Part shown: positions 22,158 through 34,868 of the stretch, in pieces | How positions within the stretch are numbered: position 1 is the stretch's first letter | Layout of the letters: every line of letters starts with the position of its first letter | DNA from: Apiospora phragmitis | Taxonomy: Eukaryota; Ascomycota; Sordariomycetes; Amphisphaeriales; Apiosporaceae | Length of the DNA stretch: 64,000 nt | Direction: 5' to 3' | Assembly (NCBI GenBank): GCA_038363925.1 | Contig: JAQQWL010000011.1 | Coordinates: 7,378,001 to 7,442,000, forward strand | The notes under the pieces: generated by a model | Database searches by the model: none | Told to the model about the DNA's origin: nothing | What the model saw: the letters and a program-made list of their open reading frames with translations, nothing else | Position numbers and translations under genes: made by a program

Positions 22158-24496
22158 TGCTCAATGGTTTGCAGGGCCTGTTATTGTCGTGTTTGGAAAC
22201 CAAATGGATAGGAGACCCTGGGAAGTAGTGACTTCAGTCTATCGAATTGGGGGTTGCCAATTCTCGGCAAAAGTCGGGGTGGTTTGGTGCCTGTATAGCA
22301 TCGGTTTCGTGTAGTGATTGAGCTGACGTGGGCGCGACGAGTGCAGCCGGGAGTGGCAAGACCCTTATATTGGTGCGTCGCAATGCCGTTGGACAAAGCC
22401 TTGTCACACACACACATGCCAGACACCACCCCATCTTAGCCGTACGACAACGGTCTGACTACCACGTAACGGTTGCCTGAATGAATCTAGACCTGGACTT
22501 CCCGTGGCCCGGGCCGACATGCCTCCATCCAACGCTTCAGGCCTAGCTAGCCAACACGATGACGAATAAGGATCGTGGTCCCGCGTGGTGACTTGGTGGC
22601 TTCGGGGATTTACCAGAGGGGCCCATCCTTTACGCACCCATGGGCTAAGCGAAGTGCCTGCAGCCTACCCCGGATTGTCCTAGACGCAAAGCAGTAGGAA
22701 GTCGGAGTTGGTTATGGGCCAATGAACCTGGCCCCCTTTCCGCATACCCCGCATCCGCATAGAGAGGGGGCGAGCGAGGGGCGGGCAAGTGCTGGGCTGA
22801 GCTCTGCTGTGCTGGCTAAAAGGTGTGTGATGGGGAAGACTACACGAATACTGTCGGGCAGCTGCACCAGGCACATCAGCAGCAGCCAATTCCAACTGTT
22901 GGTGGCTTTGCCCAAAAAAAACTCGCCCTCTCATTAGCCGCTCGATAACGATAGGTTTGGTGTACGAACCCGAGAAATGTGCTGTACCCTGCCACACCGG
23001 ACGAATAGGAGAGGAGAGCTTATCAGCCATCGGCGGGTTCCGCTAGATTCCTTGCTTAATAAGTACTTTGCGGCACAGCTTGCCATTCCAGCGGAAAGAG
23101 CACATGGCGTACTTGAAGCTCTCCGCCGAAGCCGGCCCACTGGCAACCAATACTTACACGTACGAACAGAAGACGGGAGGATGTACTTAAAGGTAAATAC
23201 CAAGCCGGGATCAGGGCTTAGTGTATATCACCTCACAAGTGTAATACAATATGTTGAATCTATCTGCACACTTGTCGGGTAGGTAATAGTACTATACAAG
23301 AAGCCCCGGTCTATAGTCCTGCAGATCAGCTATTTTTAGAACTTCACGCTAGGCTTCCCTCCTGGGGTTCTTTGTTTAGACTTAAATATGTGACTGGAAA
23401 CAAGTCGGCTCTCCTATGCAGACTTTGTCTCCAAAGACTTAGTGGTTTTCCGCTTAGGTGATATTTGTACATATTGGTGTGAGCATACGCAGATAATAAT
23501 GCAAGTTCATCCTAACCACCTGAGGTGGTAATAATACTCTGACTCTTCTTGTTGGGCAGTCATTATCAGTCCCAGGTACGCACCGGAGGAGATCTGCCGT
23601 TTGCGGGACAAATATCTATCACATTTTCCAACTTCTGTTCTCCTGTAACCGAGTTTGCTTGAACGCCGCCCCTCCTTACTCAAGTACAAGTAGGCCTGGG
23701 TGTCGGCACCTTATGAGCCTCGCATACCGTGCCAATATGTACACTCTGTAGGTGTAGCGGCCAAATAAAACGCAAAGCCATACAAATACTGAGGGTACAT
23801 TGTACTAATGCCGCCTCCTAGAGACGCTGGGAGCACGGCCTAGTATTAAACGATGAAACCAATATCGTTTTTTACCATGGGTCACGATAGCAGGCCGATA
23901 AATGTATACCTTGGCTTGCCACGAGGAGACATAGATAGACCAGCGGAGTCCACAACCCGTCTGTAGTTGAAGAAAGTGCTACTGTATTGCGCCTTTTCCA
24001 AGGGTAGTCCAGTTGGCAATACAGTCCCTATGTGAATACCACAGAAATATTATTAAACTTATCCTCCTTTTTACTCAACCGAGCATGGATGGCACTTCAA
24101 CTCCCTAAATACCTCGATTTTCTGACTTAGCAGGGTGTATTTGAAGCCACCCTTTTAGAGTGATCGTGCAATCGTAGCTCGGCTTGCAACCATATAGAAA
24201 TGCGAATACACAGATGCAGAGGATGTGTCGTGGGAATAGCTTTGGCATATACAATTTCATTTGTTACGTTCGAGCATCAAGGCACCCTAATCTGAAGAGA
24301 ATAGAGAGGGGAGGTTTCCAGAGTCGCATAGGAACGCCTGCGCTGCCTATGCATAGGGAGTACGTATCAAGCCTCGCATTTTAGACACCTTCAATCCCAG
24401 CCATCAACCACCCAACTCCCCGAAAAAAAACCCTTTTTCTTCTTGTTTTTCTTTCTTTTTGTTTTTGCCCCATTCCTTTTAGCACACAAAGATCTT
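22158..24496. other. Intergenic region, nothing recognised
   Basis: 2.3 kb upstream of the GRDP gene and downstream of the SET-MYND gene. It has many stops in all frames and no recognisable protein or RNA. A pyrimidine-rich stretch lies at about 24430-24480 beside the SET-MYND stop. Confidence 0.45.
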
Positions 24497-26236
24497 TCAG
24501 CCCTTGAGCAAATCGATGCTCCTCGCCGCCGTCTCCAACGACGGCCAGGTCTGCTTGACCCGGTCGCGGAGCTCGGCCTCGCTCAGGCCCAGGCCCGCGA
24601 CCATCTGCTTGTACGTGTTCTCCATGACCTTGCCAAAGGGCGAGGCGAGGCCGTACATGCGCGGCAGCTGGTCGTAGACGTCAAAGAGGAGGCCGATGAA
24701 CACGACGCGCAGGTCGACGCCGCTGGCCTGCAGTTCGTCGTAGACCTCCGAGAACGCGGGGCTGCAGAGAATGTTGGCGACCGCGGCCAGGCCCCACGTG
24801 TCGATGATGCGGTCTGGGTAGAACACTTGGGGCATGATCTTGGGTAGGATCTCGAAGTAGGCCTTGAGCCCGATGCGGAAGGCGCGGTACGGGCTCCCGG
24901 ACTCGAGATATGTCTGGAAGAGCTGTCGGCACAGCTGGTGCACCGGCTGTCGGGTCAGGCTCCACATGCCCGAGTCGAGGCACATTTTCAGGGCATTCCT
25001 GGCTGTCTCCTCGTCGCCCTGCACCGATTCCCCGCCGTCCAGAGTCGTACCGCTGATAGAAAAGGCCTCTGCCTCCATGGCCGCGACCCGTTTCTGGGCC
25101 GTGGTAGCAGTATCCACAGGCGACGCCAAGAAATGAGAGAGCTGTGCTTCGTGCTTCTTGACAAGCGTGTCTGCAATGGCAAAGTATCGGGAAGGGAGCT
25201 CCTCGGGAGACGCGGCGAACCTGTCTTCTGCGGAGCCGGTTCCCTTCAAACACTTGGAACACTGGCAATCGAAGAAATAGGACTGCTTCAACTCGGCCTT
25301 GCGGACGCCGATGGGGTTCGTGACGTCGACATACTTCACGAAGATCTCCTCGCCGCTCTTGATGGGCCGAAGTGCCCGGAGTTCGACCTTGGGCTGCAGA
25401 AAGGTCATGACGACGTTGGGGTCGCAAGAGTGGTTAGCAGCGCAGATGGTATTATCGAACCCAATGCCGAACTTGACACCGTCTACGGGCGATGCCAGAG
25501 TGAATGCATTACACAGTATCTGTTGGGGGTTTCCCGTCAGCTCATTTTACCTTGGGTTTCAATCATCCACCACCGCGTCTTCCAAAGAGGAGACTTCACG
25601 CACATTGAACACGAAAGCGGTCGCACCGGCCCTGCTATCGACAGCGCCGTAGTAGCCCGGTTTGCCGCAATACGTCCACGCCGCCCAGGCGAGCATGTTG
25701 AAGTCGTCAAACTTCTTCTTGTCGAGCTCCTTGAAGTCCTCGAGCCGGTCGGGTTCGGCGGCGGGGCGGAACTCCATGAGGAGGTCGAGCAGCTTCTTGT
25801 GCTCGGCCCCCGCGGGGTCGGCGGCCTTGAGGCGGCCGAGCAGCTTGACGGCGGCGCGGACGCTCTCGGGCAGCTCCGGGCGCGGGGGCGCGATGACGCC
25901 GCACTCGTACTTGTGCTCGCGCTTCCAGGCGAGGCGCTGGCACGCCTTGGAGCAGTAGGCGGCGCGGTGGCAGCCGGCGCAGGCCTTGGTCTCGACGAAG
26001 CCCTGCGGCATGCCCATCATGGCGGCCTTGGCGCGCGCCTCTGGGTCCGTCTCGCCGCGCTGGAAGCACCAGGCGCACGTGTCCGCCATCCGGTCCATCT
26101 CGAGCTCGGCGACGAAGGGGCGGTCCACGCTGGCCACGACATCGCCGGGCTCGAACTTCTGGCAGGCGAAGAGCCCGCGCCCGGCGCCAGCGATGCCTGA
26201 GGGAGCGACCTTGACACTTGCCGAAGCGGTTGCCAT
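24497..26236 (-). CDS. SET-MYND protein lysine methyltransferase (SMYD-like)
   Basis: Exon 1 (26236-25604) and exon 2 (25519-24497) give 551 residues. The SET domain is split by a MYND zinc finger, as in SMYD proteins: the N-terminal SET part (GIAGAGRGLFA, about 15-24), MYND ligands C54, C57, C86, C89, C95, C99, H108 and C112, then the SET core ILCNAFTL (from 212) with NHSCDPN at 240-246, IKSGEEIFVKYVD, and post-SET cysteines CQCSKC. A helical C-terminal domain follows. It should transfer methyl groups from SAM to lysine in a protein target, which is unknown. The intron is 84 nt with a GTGCGT donor. An alternative ATG at 26272 would add 12 residues; the chosen MATASAS start is more typical. 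Confidence 0.9.
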
Positions 26237-28599
26237 GTTTGCAGTGTGAAGGTGATGATACAGTTGAATCACTTAGAAGAGTTGCTTACGTCATTACGAG
26301 TCAAGCTCAAAAAGTCGTGAAAGTGGATTTTCACTGTGGTTGCCCTCTCCACGCTCTGGTCAGCAGGACGTCCAAGCTCGAAACATCTTGGCCTCCCTCT
26401 CTGAAGTCAACTTCAATTCATAAGAGGGGTTCAAACTTTGTAATGGTAGCGAATCCAGCCTTGTATCTTTAAAATGGAATATTTCGAATCGGAATGCCCT
26501 CGACATGGCATGTAGCTAACAATACCAAATGCGCGTCTTCCAGATATTCTGGTGGTTTTATTGGCAACAACATCCCAGTAAGCAAGCTTGGCAAGCTATC
26601 GATAAAAGGAATGCGTGACTGACAGACTGACCCCCGGGCGGATACCGACTGTGGTCTCGACCGCCATGGACCCATCCCGGGTGCCACCACGAGCAACGGT
26701 CCAGACCTCAACCGCCCGCACTGCCGCGACCTCCCCCCTTGCTTGCATGTCTGGCCCAGAAACCCACCCCGGTCTGTATTTTCCATCCAAGCACGTCAGA
26801 CAAGGGAGATGAGAGATGCGGGTTGTGCATTTTGCAGAAGCTGGGGCTACACTACTGCACGGGCGACTGGGGACTGGACCGGGGAAGGGTAGAAGCTCTC
26901 CAGCCTGGGGACTCGTCTCTTACCAAGCCCGTTAGCCACAGCAGAAGATCGGATGCCAGCGGGCACTAATAAGGTAAGGTGTCAATTAGAATGGACAAAA
27001 CTGCCCACTGTCGAACCATATCCCTGCTGTCCTAGCATGCCCTACTGTTCGCTGCCTAGCTAATAACAGCCTGCCCTGTTTGCTATCTTTCGTAGTGCCT
27101 CTCTCTAGCAATCGAGAGCATGCCCCTCTCCCGGGCATGAGGGGTGAGAAATGACGAGCGAGCACGTGGATGGATGAGAAGACGGGCTGCCCCGAGGTAC
27201 TGTACTTGTCATGTATCGTTGTAGCCAGGGTGACCTGGGCATCCCAGAGCCCCCTTCCTGCTCAAAGGATGCGACCTTATGCAGGTACAGAAGGGTCCAG
27301 AATGGGCCGATATGGGGTTCTCGACTTTTCCATGACTGAACCCACCCGGCCAACACACGGCCTACTCAAGCACACCAAGAGGCTTGTGCATCCCCCATAC
27401 CTCCTCCTACGGGCGGTCGTTTGCTGATCGGCAAATCCGTGACGAAGACGAGTTATTAGAGTGATTCATATCTTGCGCTGAGCCGTACAACGTGATTCGT
27501 TTGCTCGAAGAGTTGCTTCTTCGTGCGTTTGCCTGTTGACATTCGGTTGTTGTGGCGTGTCTGGTGTCTGGTGCGTTGTGACAGTGGTATAGGTAAGTAC
27601 TGCACATGCGGGTACGCGGCCTGGGAGGCTGGTCCCTGGTTTCCTGGGCTGGTCTGGCCTTTCATCGAACTCGTCGTCGGGGTTGGGTCACGCCGGCCCA
27701 GCAGCGTCTCCTGGCCTATGATTGCGGTTACTGCTGCAGGTATGTAAGCAGACGGACGGCCGGATTTGTTGGTGCTCCCACCCACTCTGACCGTTTCCGT
27801 TATCTTTCCCCCTTCTACCCTCTCACTCCGACGTCCTTCGTTGTTTTTATTTTTGCCCGCGATATGATCAACTTGGCAAGACACTGTGAAAGATGTTCCG
27901 ACGGGCTTCTTCACTTTGCAATAAGGTAGCCTCCGGGCGTGCGCTTGGGGCAGAACGTTCCATCCAAGGATCGCAAACGGATGTCCACAGCTCGTCGATG
28001 CGAACTGCTTGATGCTTCAGTTATTCACATGCCGAGTCACCTGTCCCGTCGGGCTTTCCTACCGAGAATCGCCCAGAATTCTCCCAACAGCCTCGCGAGA
28101 TCGTGCTTGTTCTGTTGTAAGAAACATTAGCAAGTGTACTTGGCAACACCCCAATCGTCAACTGGGCAAGCTACGGTGCCGCCGAAAGCCTCGAGTCGAC
28201 AATGTTTGGTTTGGCTGAAATTTCCTTTTCTTTCCTATTTGTCACAGATATTTCTCATTTCATATTTCTTTTCTGAATTGTCATGATTCATCTTTATGTG
28301 ACCAGTATATCGAAGTACTGGAAGGGAAGCTCCTGTTTCTTAGGACTTCCTCTACTCATACATTCGCAAGGACCGCCGACTTATCCAACCAACAAGAAAC
28401 ATAACAAGGGGGTATTTCATCATCTAATGGCAAGCCCCCAGTACGACAGTTAATTCGATATACCCCAACTCATCATTGATAAACAGAAACGTGGTGCTGG
28501 AGAGATCATCGCACCCCCAAGTGTGGACCGGACCACACCGATTTTGGGGTAAATATCGGATACATATATACAAGTGTTAAATGTTGAAGATGGTGTAAT
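26237..28599. other. Intergenic region, nothing recognised
   Basis: 2.36 kb containing the SET-MYND promoter and the 3' UTR of the Skn7 gene. Open frames on both strands overlap and show no domain. No RNA gene is recognised. Confidence 0.45.
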
Positions 28600-30951
28600 T
28601 TACGCGTACGGTCCTTGGGGCCCGGGGCCATAGAGACGCTGTCGTTTCTCTGGCGGAGCATCATTCGGCAGGTGGCCCATTTGCTGGCCGCTCATCGCTG
28701 GTATCATCCCACTCGCGTACTGCTGTGGCCTTTGCGTGCCCCCTGGTGTCATTGCCATTGGGCCTCCACTGCCAGCCGTCAAGTACCCCCCTTGGTCTTG
28801 TCCCATGTTGGGTGAAGCATGCGGGAGCTGCGCTGGCGAATGCCACGAAGTGCTTGTTGATGGCGATTGCACTGGCGTTGTCTCAAACTTTCCAATCGGA
28901 CCCGACGAAGCTGCCGACATGGGCAGACTCAGGTTAGGATTGGGATAGGGACCAGGAGTTGGTGGTTGGCCAGCGCCGCCGTTCGAATACATCTGCTCCA
29001 TTGCCTCGGTTGGAGGGACGCGAAGAAAGTTGGGAAGATGCTTCTTCAGTTTACCAATCATACCCTCCTTGGTGAATGGCTTAGCCAGTACATCACGCAT
29101 ACCTAGCCGTCTGGTGTTAGTATCTTATGCAATTTTCTTCTTCTTTAGCAAGCTCGACTTACCCCAGTGGAAGTACATCTCTAAGTCTTGTTGGTTGATG
29201 TTTGAGGTCATAGCAATAATAGGTACTCTCGGCGACACTTCCCGAATCATGGCAGTGGCAGACACACCGTCCAGATGAGGCATGACAATATCCATGAAGA
29301 TGAGATCAAACCAGCTGGGATTGCTATTGATTTTGTTCACAGCCTCCAGTCCATCGCGCTGCGTTGACAATCAGTTACTGAATACCGTGGTGGCTACGTG
29401 GAATGGGGGAAACATACCGCAACCTCAACGCCGCAGTCATACTGAGCAAGGAATTTGGAACCAATTCGAGAACATATCTTGTCATCTTCGACCAGAAGCA
29501 CACGAGGCTTCTTCTGTCCCCATGGGGAAGTGGATTGGGCGCCGGGCGCACCAACAGGCGGGCTGGCTGTTGGCATAGCAGCGGGACCTGGCTCGGGCAC
29601 TGCACCTGGGCCCTGACCTGGGCCCATGGCGTTTTGGGAAAGTGGCCGGTTGTAGGGGAATATTCCCCATATGCTCGGCGGCAAAGGGGTCAATGCCTAT
29701 TGTCTGCCCAACTGGATACACCATATGCCTCAAGTCGTTCATTGGGTCATGCATGTAGTTATTCTGCATACCAGCAGATCCGGGTGGGCCCATCATGGAC
29801 GACGACGAGGCCGAATCTGGAGAGGCACCAATCTGCTGGAATTGAATCGACATTTGCCTCAAGTCCTTCTCTGGGATGTGATCACCCGAGACACTGTTCA
29901 GGATATCCCGAGCACGACGGAGTTCTGCCGGGGGCTCTTCGGTCCCGTCCGACATGATGTTGTTCCCATTGAACTGGTTGGAGTGATTGGAGGTGGCACG
30001 GGCATGCCGACGCTCGTGGTCTATTTTGCCGAGATGGTTCACGAGTTCGTTGTTGACCGAATTCTGGGCTTTGATCATCTTCTGAAGATGCATAATCTCA
30101 TCGACGAAGACCTTGTTGGCATGCGCCATCTCAAAGTACGAGTCCTGAAGTGCCTGCACTTGTTGTTGGGTAGCGGCTAATGTTTCGCTGAGAGCCGCGA
30201 TTTGTGTATTCGAGGAGAATTGGTCCTCTGCCGCTTGGTTCTTCCTGGGTGCTGGCGCTTTCCTCCGGATATTATCGAGGTTGTTTTTAGCATCTGCGCG
30301 GAACGCTGGGTGTTTGAACTCCCAGGCCTGCATTTCAAGGTGCAATCAGCAATGTTCGTCTCGCCCAATCCCGCTTGACCACATGGTTGACATACCTCTT
30401 TGCCATATGGTGATTGACCATTCTCTTCGCTTTGCCGGACCTTGTGGAAGTCGTATTTGTTCAACTGCCGGACAAAGCTGGCAAAGTTGCTGTGCTTGAA
30501 GTGTTTCGGCAGAATGGTCTTGGTGAACTTCTCGTTCTGTAGTATAACGTTAGTACAAAACGTTAAGAGGGAGGTTTGCGACCAGAACCGGACGCCGAGA
30601 GACGAACCTCCAAGACCACAAAGCTGTCTCCTCCATCGCCCCATCTTACAACCTCGCTATAGTTCGGGTCTTCGAGCATCCTGCAAAGGCAAGTCTATTA
30701 GTCGGTCCATTCAAATAACAGCGCAACGTAGAGTACAACGCAACGGTCAAAATCGATTAAACAAGAGGGCCTATTTACTTGTATAACTTGCGAACCTAAA
30801 TTACCAGCAGAACTCAGGGATTAGCGAACTGTATCGATAGGCACAATGCAGCAGGGAGCGCAAAGCATAGAGGGATTATGTGGGCTAAACTCACGAAGTC
30901 GCTGGAGTTGTTGCTGCTGCCCTGGGCGACAGCCATGTCGCCTTCGGGCAT
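28600..30951 (-). CDS. skn7: Skn7-type HSF/response-regulator transcription factor
   Basis: Seven exons (30951-30895, 30795-30779, 30680-30608, 30536-30396, 30327-29418, 29358-29163, 29102-28600) give 631 residues after one extra base is removed. An HSF-type DNA-binding domain spans about 17-110 (DFVRKLYK, MLEDPNYSEVVRWGDGGDSF, KHFKHSNFASFVRQLNKYDFHKV), then a coiled coil (QIAALSETLAATQQQVQALQ). The receiver domain has VLLVEDDKIC, the phosphoacceptor Asp in DLIFMDIVMP (about 422) and KPFT. The tail is Gln/Pro/Gly-rich. Skn7 is the nuclear output of the fungal Sln1-Ypd1 phosphorelay and controls oxidative, osmotic and wall stress genes. Exon 2 is a 17-nt microexon (VRKLY). The frame slips at a run of four C (minus strand; 29655-29658); removing one C restores IPYNRPLSQNAMG. 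Confidence 0.95.
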
Positions 30952-33900
30952 CCTGATAGCTTATACCCTGTGGTTTCTTGTGGCAATTCGAATTGGCCAG
31001 GCGAAGACCTGCCAAAGGAAACAGCTGCCAATCTCGTACTCCTTCCTCGACAGCGATTTGGTGAGGGTGACAGCCGATGGTGTCACTGTAAGGCGCGATC
31101 CGTCCAAAAAGGCTGTGTGACACAGGCACAGGTTGTGCCGACTCGTGGATGCTCCAACTCGGCTGGCGACAAAATCTATGCTAAGCAGGATTTGAGGTGG
31201 CCTCCGTACAATGAAAATCCGTGAGACAAAGCGCGACCGTGTCGATCGACACAAAGAATCGATTATCGGGTGCCGCCGAAGAATCGTGGTTGAATTTGTG
31301 GTTCGGAATTGAGGGTCGAAGTCGAGGGCGAGGTCGAGGGCGTGGGCGTGGGCATGGGCGACGAGAGGACCAGACGGGTTTTGCCAAAAGTGACGTTTGG
31401 CGCCTTGAGCGCGGTTGTCGGGTATATCCAATGGGGGCCTATGCTCCCGGTTGGCAGCTAGAGTCTCGGTTTCTGATATGTATGGCCGGAATGAGTTCTA
31501 GACTCCGCAACAACAGTTGTCAAGCGTGAGAGCACCCTGTCGCACTTTTGGATCGAGAAAATTGGGACGAAATAGAGTTGAGGGAGCCGAGGGACGAAAC
31601 GGGCGAGAAAGCCAAAGCGGAATGCACGAAGACAGACACAGGACGCAAAGACGCAGAGCAGACACTGACACTGACATCCACAATCTTGGTGCTTGGGGGG
31701 TTTGGCAAGGGCGTGTAGGCGAGAGAGGAAAAAAAGCTATCTCACTTGGCTCTCCGTACTTGTACTGTACTGCACTTACTACTACTCTCTCTCTCTCCAC
31801 GCTCCTTCTGTAGCCGAATCCCAAGTGGAGGGTCACTGACGGCATGTAACACTTTTTTTTGACTGGTGGGAGACCCTGGTTCGCTCACAGATCATCCAAG
31901 GCCCGACAGCCATGCCTGTCCCTGTACTTGCAGACTCCCCCGTTACCAAGACCCAAGGTTGGTAAGTAAGACGTAGGTTAGGTCAAGTAGGGTATGGGTA
32001 GCAGTAGGCTGGCAGGGTAGCTCGGTAGGTACATGGCAGCCATTGTATTGTACTGTATGAAAAGGCACGATGCACTTACTGCTGATGCGGATCGGCTGGC
32101 AAGAAACTAGCCTATCTGGGGTGGTTACGCTGCAATCAGCATCGAAATCAAGGGGGAGGGCTCCTCCTGTCACTCTGTTGCGCCGTAAGAATCGAACATT
32201 CAGGCGGGTGGGTGTGGGTGAGTGAGATTGAAAGCAAGGCAAGGTAGCAGCGCCAGCAGAGCGTCCCAGATGCGGGGAGAAGTTCCGACCCTTCTGTCCC
32301 GAAAGTAACCTACCCGCTCTGGCATGTACAGGGCATCAATGTTGATTTTAGATTGATAGTGGCCCGGTCATGTTCCCGCCGACGATTGTATATAAATCTG
32401 TCTTGTGATGTTAGATGAGGGTATCATTAGGTATCCCAAGTCCGGTCGTTACGACACCTGCCACTGCCTTGGTCGGTACTCGTGATTACCGGCGTATGGG
32501 TCTTGTCTTGGGAGCCGTGCTCCCATGGTGTACCGCTCGCTACCCTCTACTTCCGTAGTCTGGAAAAACAGGAAGGTTAGCTACATATGGCGTCCATCCA
32601 CATCGACGGCGCAGCGCGGGAAGCGGGCAACTTTGAACGCGAACAGTAGTCAGGCACATTGGGACGATCGGGGAGTGTGTGGCTCCTGACTTTCTCGCAC
32701 CTCGAACGTCTCAGACTCGAGAGTCGAGATATGTAATTGTATCTTCGCAAGGAATCCTCCCCAGCTCCTCTTTCGTGCCGTGACAGTCACGAAATCTTTT
32801 AATAGAATCCGATTTCTCCGCCAGGATGGGTGGGCGACCAATCCACCCGCTCCAGCAGCTATTTAGCCAGCAAGTCTGCAGCCGTGAGGCCGACGACTCC
32901 AATCCGACAGCATAGCGGTCAAGGATACACACATTGACACCCGGGATTTCTGCTTCTAATCCAGTGATCTTCATTTGCTAGCTAATGTACGGAGTAAACG
33001 GCGACGAAAATACCTGCGCCAATACGCCGTTTCAACTCATCTCAATGATTAATGACACTTGAGGAGCCCGGGCGGAATATGACTAGGGGGATAAAGGGGA
33101 CATCTGAAGTTCGGAGGAGTTACCCGGTGATCGACAGTTGAAGGAGGCCCCGATCTGACAGCCTATATTGCTGAACGTGGGACATCCTTCCCACATCCCA
33201 CCCCCCAAGCATGATGCAACAGGCAACCCCCTCCCCCTCTCTCTGTGTCTCTTATCTACACGGGCCGCACGCAGCTTCTGCACACAGCGCAGTCATCTGT
33301 TGTAATGGCGTTGCGCTCAAGGACAGCTCATGGGGGTGAAGCGCAATCGTTAATCGTTCCGGGAAAAGGTTCCTTCTCGGTGGAAGAGCTAGCAGGCCTC
33401 GATCGAGCCTTGGCGTCTGAGTCAAGCCACTTAGATCGTCTCTAAAAGCAATGATCGACGCCTCTTTACCACGATAAGCCAAGACGGAAAGGACGGTGTG
33501 TCGACCAGTCCTCCCGCCAACACTTTCTCTCTCTCTCTCCTTCGTCCATGGGTCTTTGGCTGCCCTCGCTCAGTCTTTGCTTGCCTGCTTCGCTTGGCCG
33601 GTAGGTTACTATTTCCCCATACGCTGGTTCTGTTAGCCCAGGTACACATGATTGATTTGAAGCTATCGCACTGCAAGGGAGATGAAGCGCTTCAAGCAAT
33701 CCACCTCAGCAAGCATCACTTCATCGTGAATTTCTTTTTCATACTTCTTTGTGGCCCATTACCCTTGAGAAGCTGAATCATGGCCTGCAAGACTCCGCCA
33801 GGGGACAGCCTTGCCCGCCCCAGTCTTTCATTTTTGGATTAAGCTCACAATCTGGAACCAGCTGAAAACACAGGAGCAGCGAGGGCGCCTGCTGATGGTT

Positions 33901-34868
33901 GATGAGCTGAAGACAGGAGTGACCCAACCAGACTGAGACTCGTCGGCTGGGGTTGCTCGTTGTCCGCCCTCTCTTCAGACTCTACAGAGCGGCATGGTCA
34001 AAAAGAATTTCCCATGACCGGATTTCATTGGTGTTCATTCCTTCAACGCGGTAGGATTAGGATTCGCCAACAGTAGGCTATCGTTTTCCGCCAGTCTCCC
34101 TACAAGCCACTCCATTGTTAGCTGCTTAACTAGCGGACCAGCCACTAGCATTCTCAACAACGCCAGGTCTATTGAAGCAAGCCCAAAATAAGAAATGCCT
34201 CAAGATCTAGATAAAGTGCAAATCTACAACCAGCATGCGAGCATGCATTCGCGACTGTCTGGCTGTCTGATTGCGCCTGATTCGTTCGCGCGCCGTGAGA
34301 CAAAGCACTACACTGCCTAGACTACGCCGAGCTGTTGAACCGTCACTCACAAGAAGATTTCCCGACGGCTGGCCACGCGCCAAACGATGTGCCGCTCGTT
34401 GGCTAGCAAGATTAACCTCCAATATATCGCCATGACGACATCATCGCGCTTTTGTGCTCTGCGACCACCGGCGCACGTCGCAAATGACTACCGGGTCACC
34501 TTTTTCACTGACCGTTTTCGGTACCGCTATCCCTCTACCTGGTAAACCTGTCGGCGACGCCTTCACGGTATAGTCTCTCATTAGTGTGCGCCAGAGTAAC
34601 CTGTCAGTAGTGAAGCGATCCAAGTAAGACAGGTCACATATAGATAACCAGGCGTTACACGCTTGAGGAAACGGGAGGTTACTCAGCCCGTAGCTGGATT
34701 GCATTTTACTGGGTAGAGACGTTGCAAACTTTCCTCCTAGACCAGACTCTCACCGAGCTCGACGTACGCCTTAAGGGTCATGTCGGCTTTCCCACCATGC
34801 CACTCCGGACTATTCACCCCTTATATGGATTCACCCTTACTTTTTTGCCCAAGCTCCCACTCCCTAGT
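30952..34868. other. Long region without recognised genes
   Basis: 3.9 kb between the Skn7 start and the end of the damaged oxidase gene. It contains a G-rich hexamer repeat (GAGGGC/GTGGGC-like) at 31317-31360, CT microsatellites at about 31782-31802 and 33522-33542, and several unlinked open frames without domains. It may include a long Skn7 5' leader or regulatory DNA; that is inference. Confidence 0.45.
31317..31360 (+). repeat. GAGGGC/GTGGGC tandem hexamers
   Basis: Degenerate tandem copies of a six-base G-rich unit (variants of GAGGTC, GAGGGC, GTGGGC, ATGGGC) lie 370-410 nt upstream of the Skn7 ATG. Function is not known. Confidence 0.7.

Noticed and set aside
32711..32974. Minus-strand frame beginning MKITGLEAEIPGVNV
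   Set aside because: The start hints at an enzyme remnant, but the rest shows no domain and no neighbouring exons could be joined.
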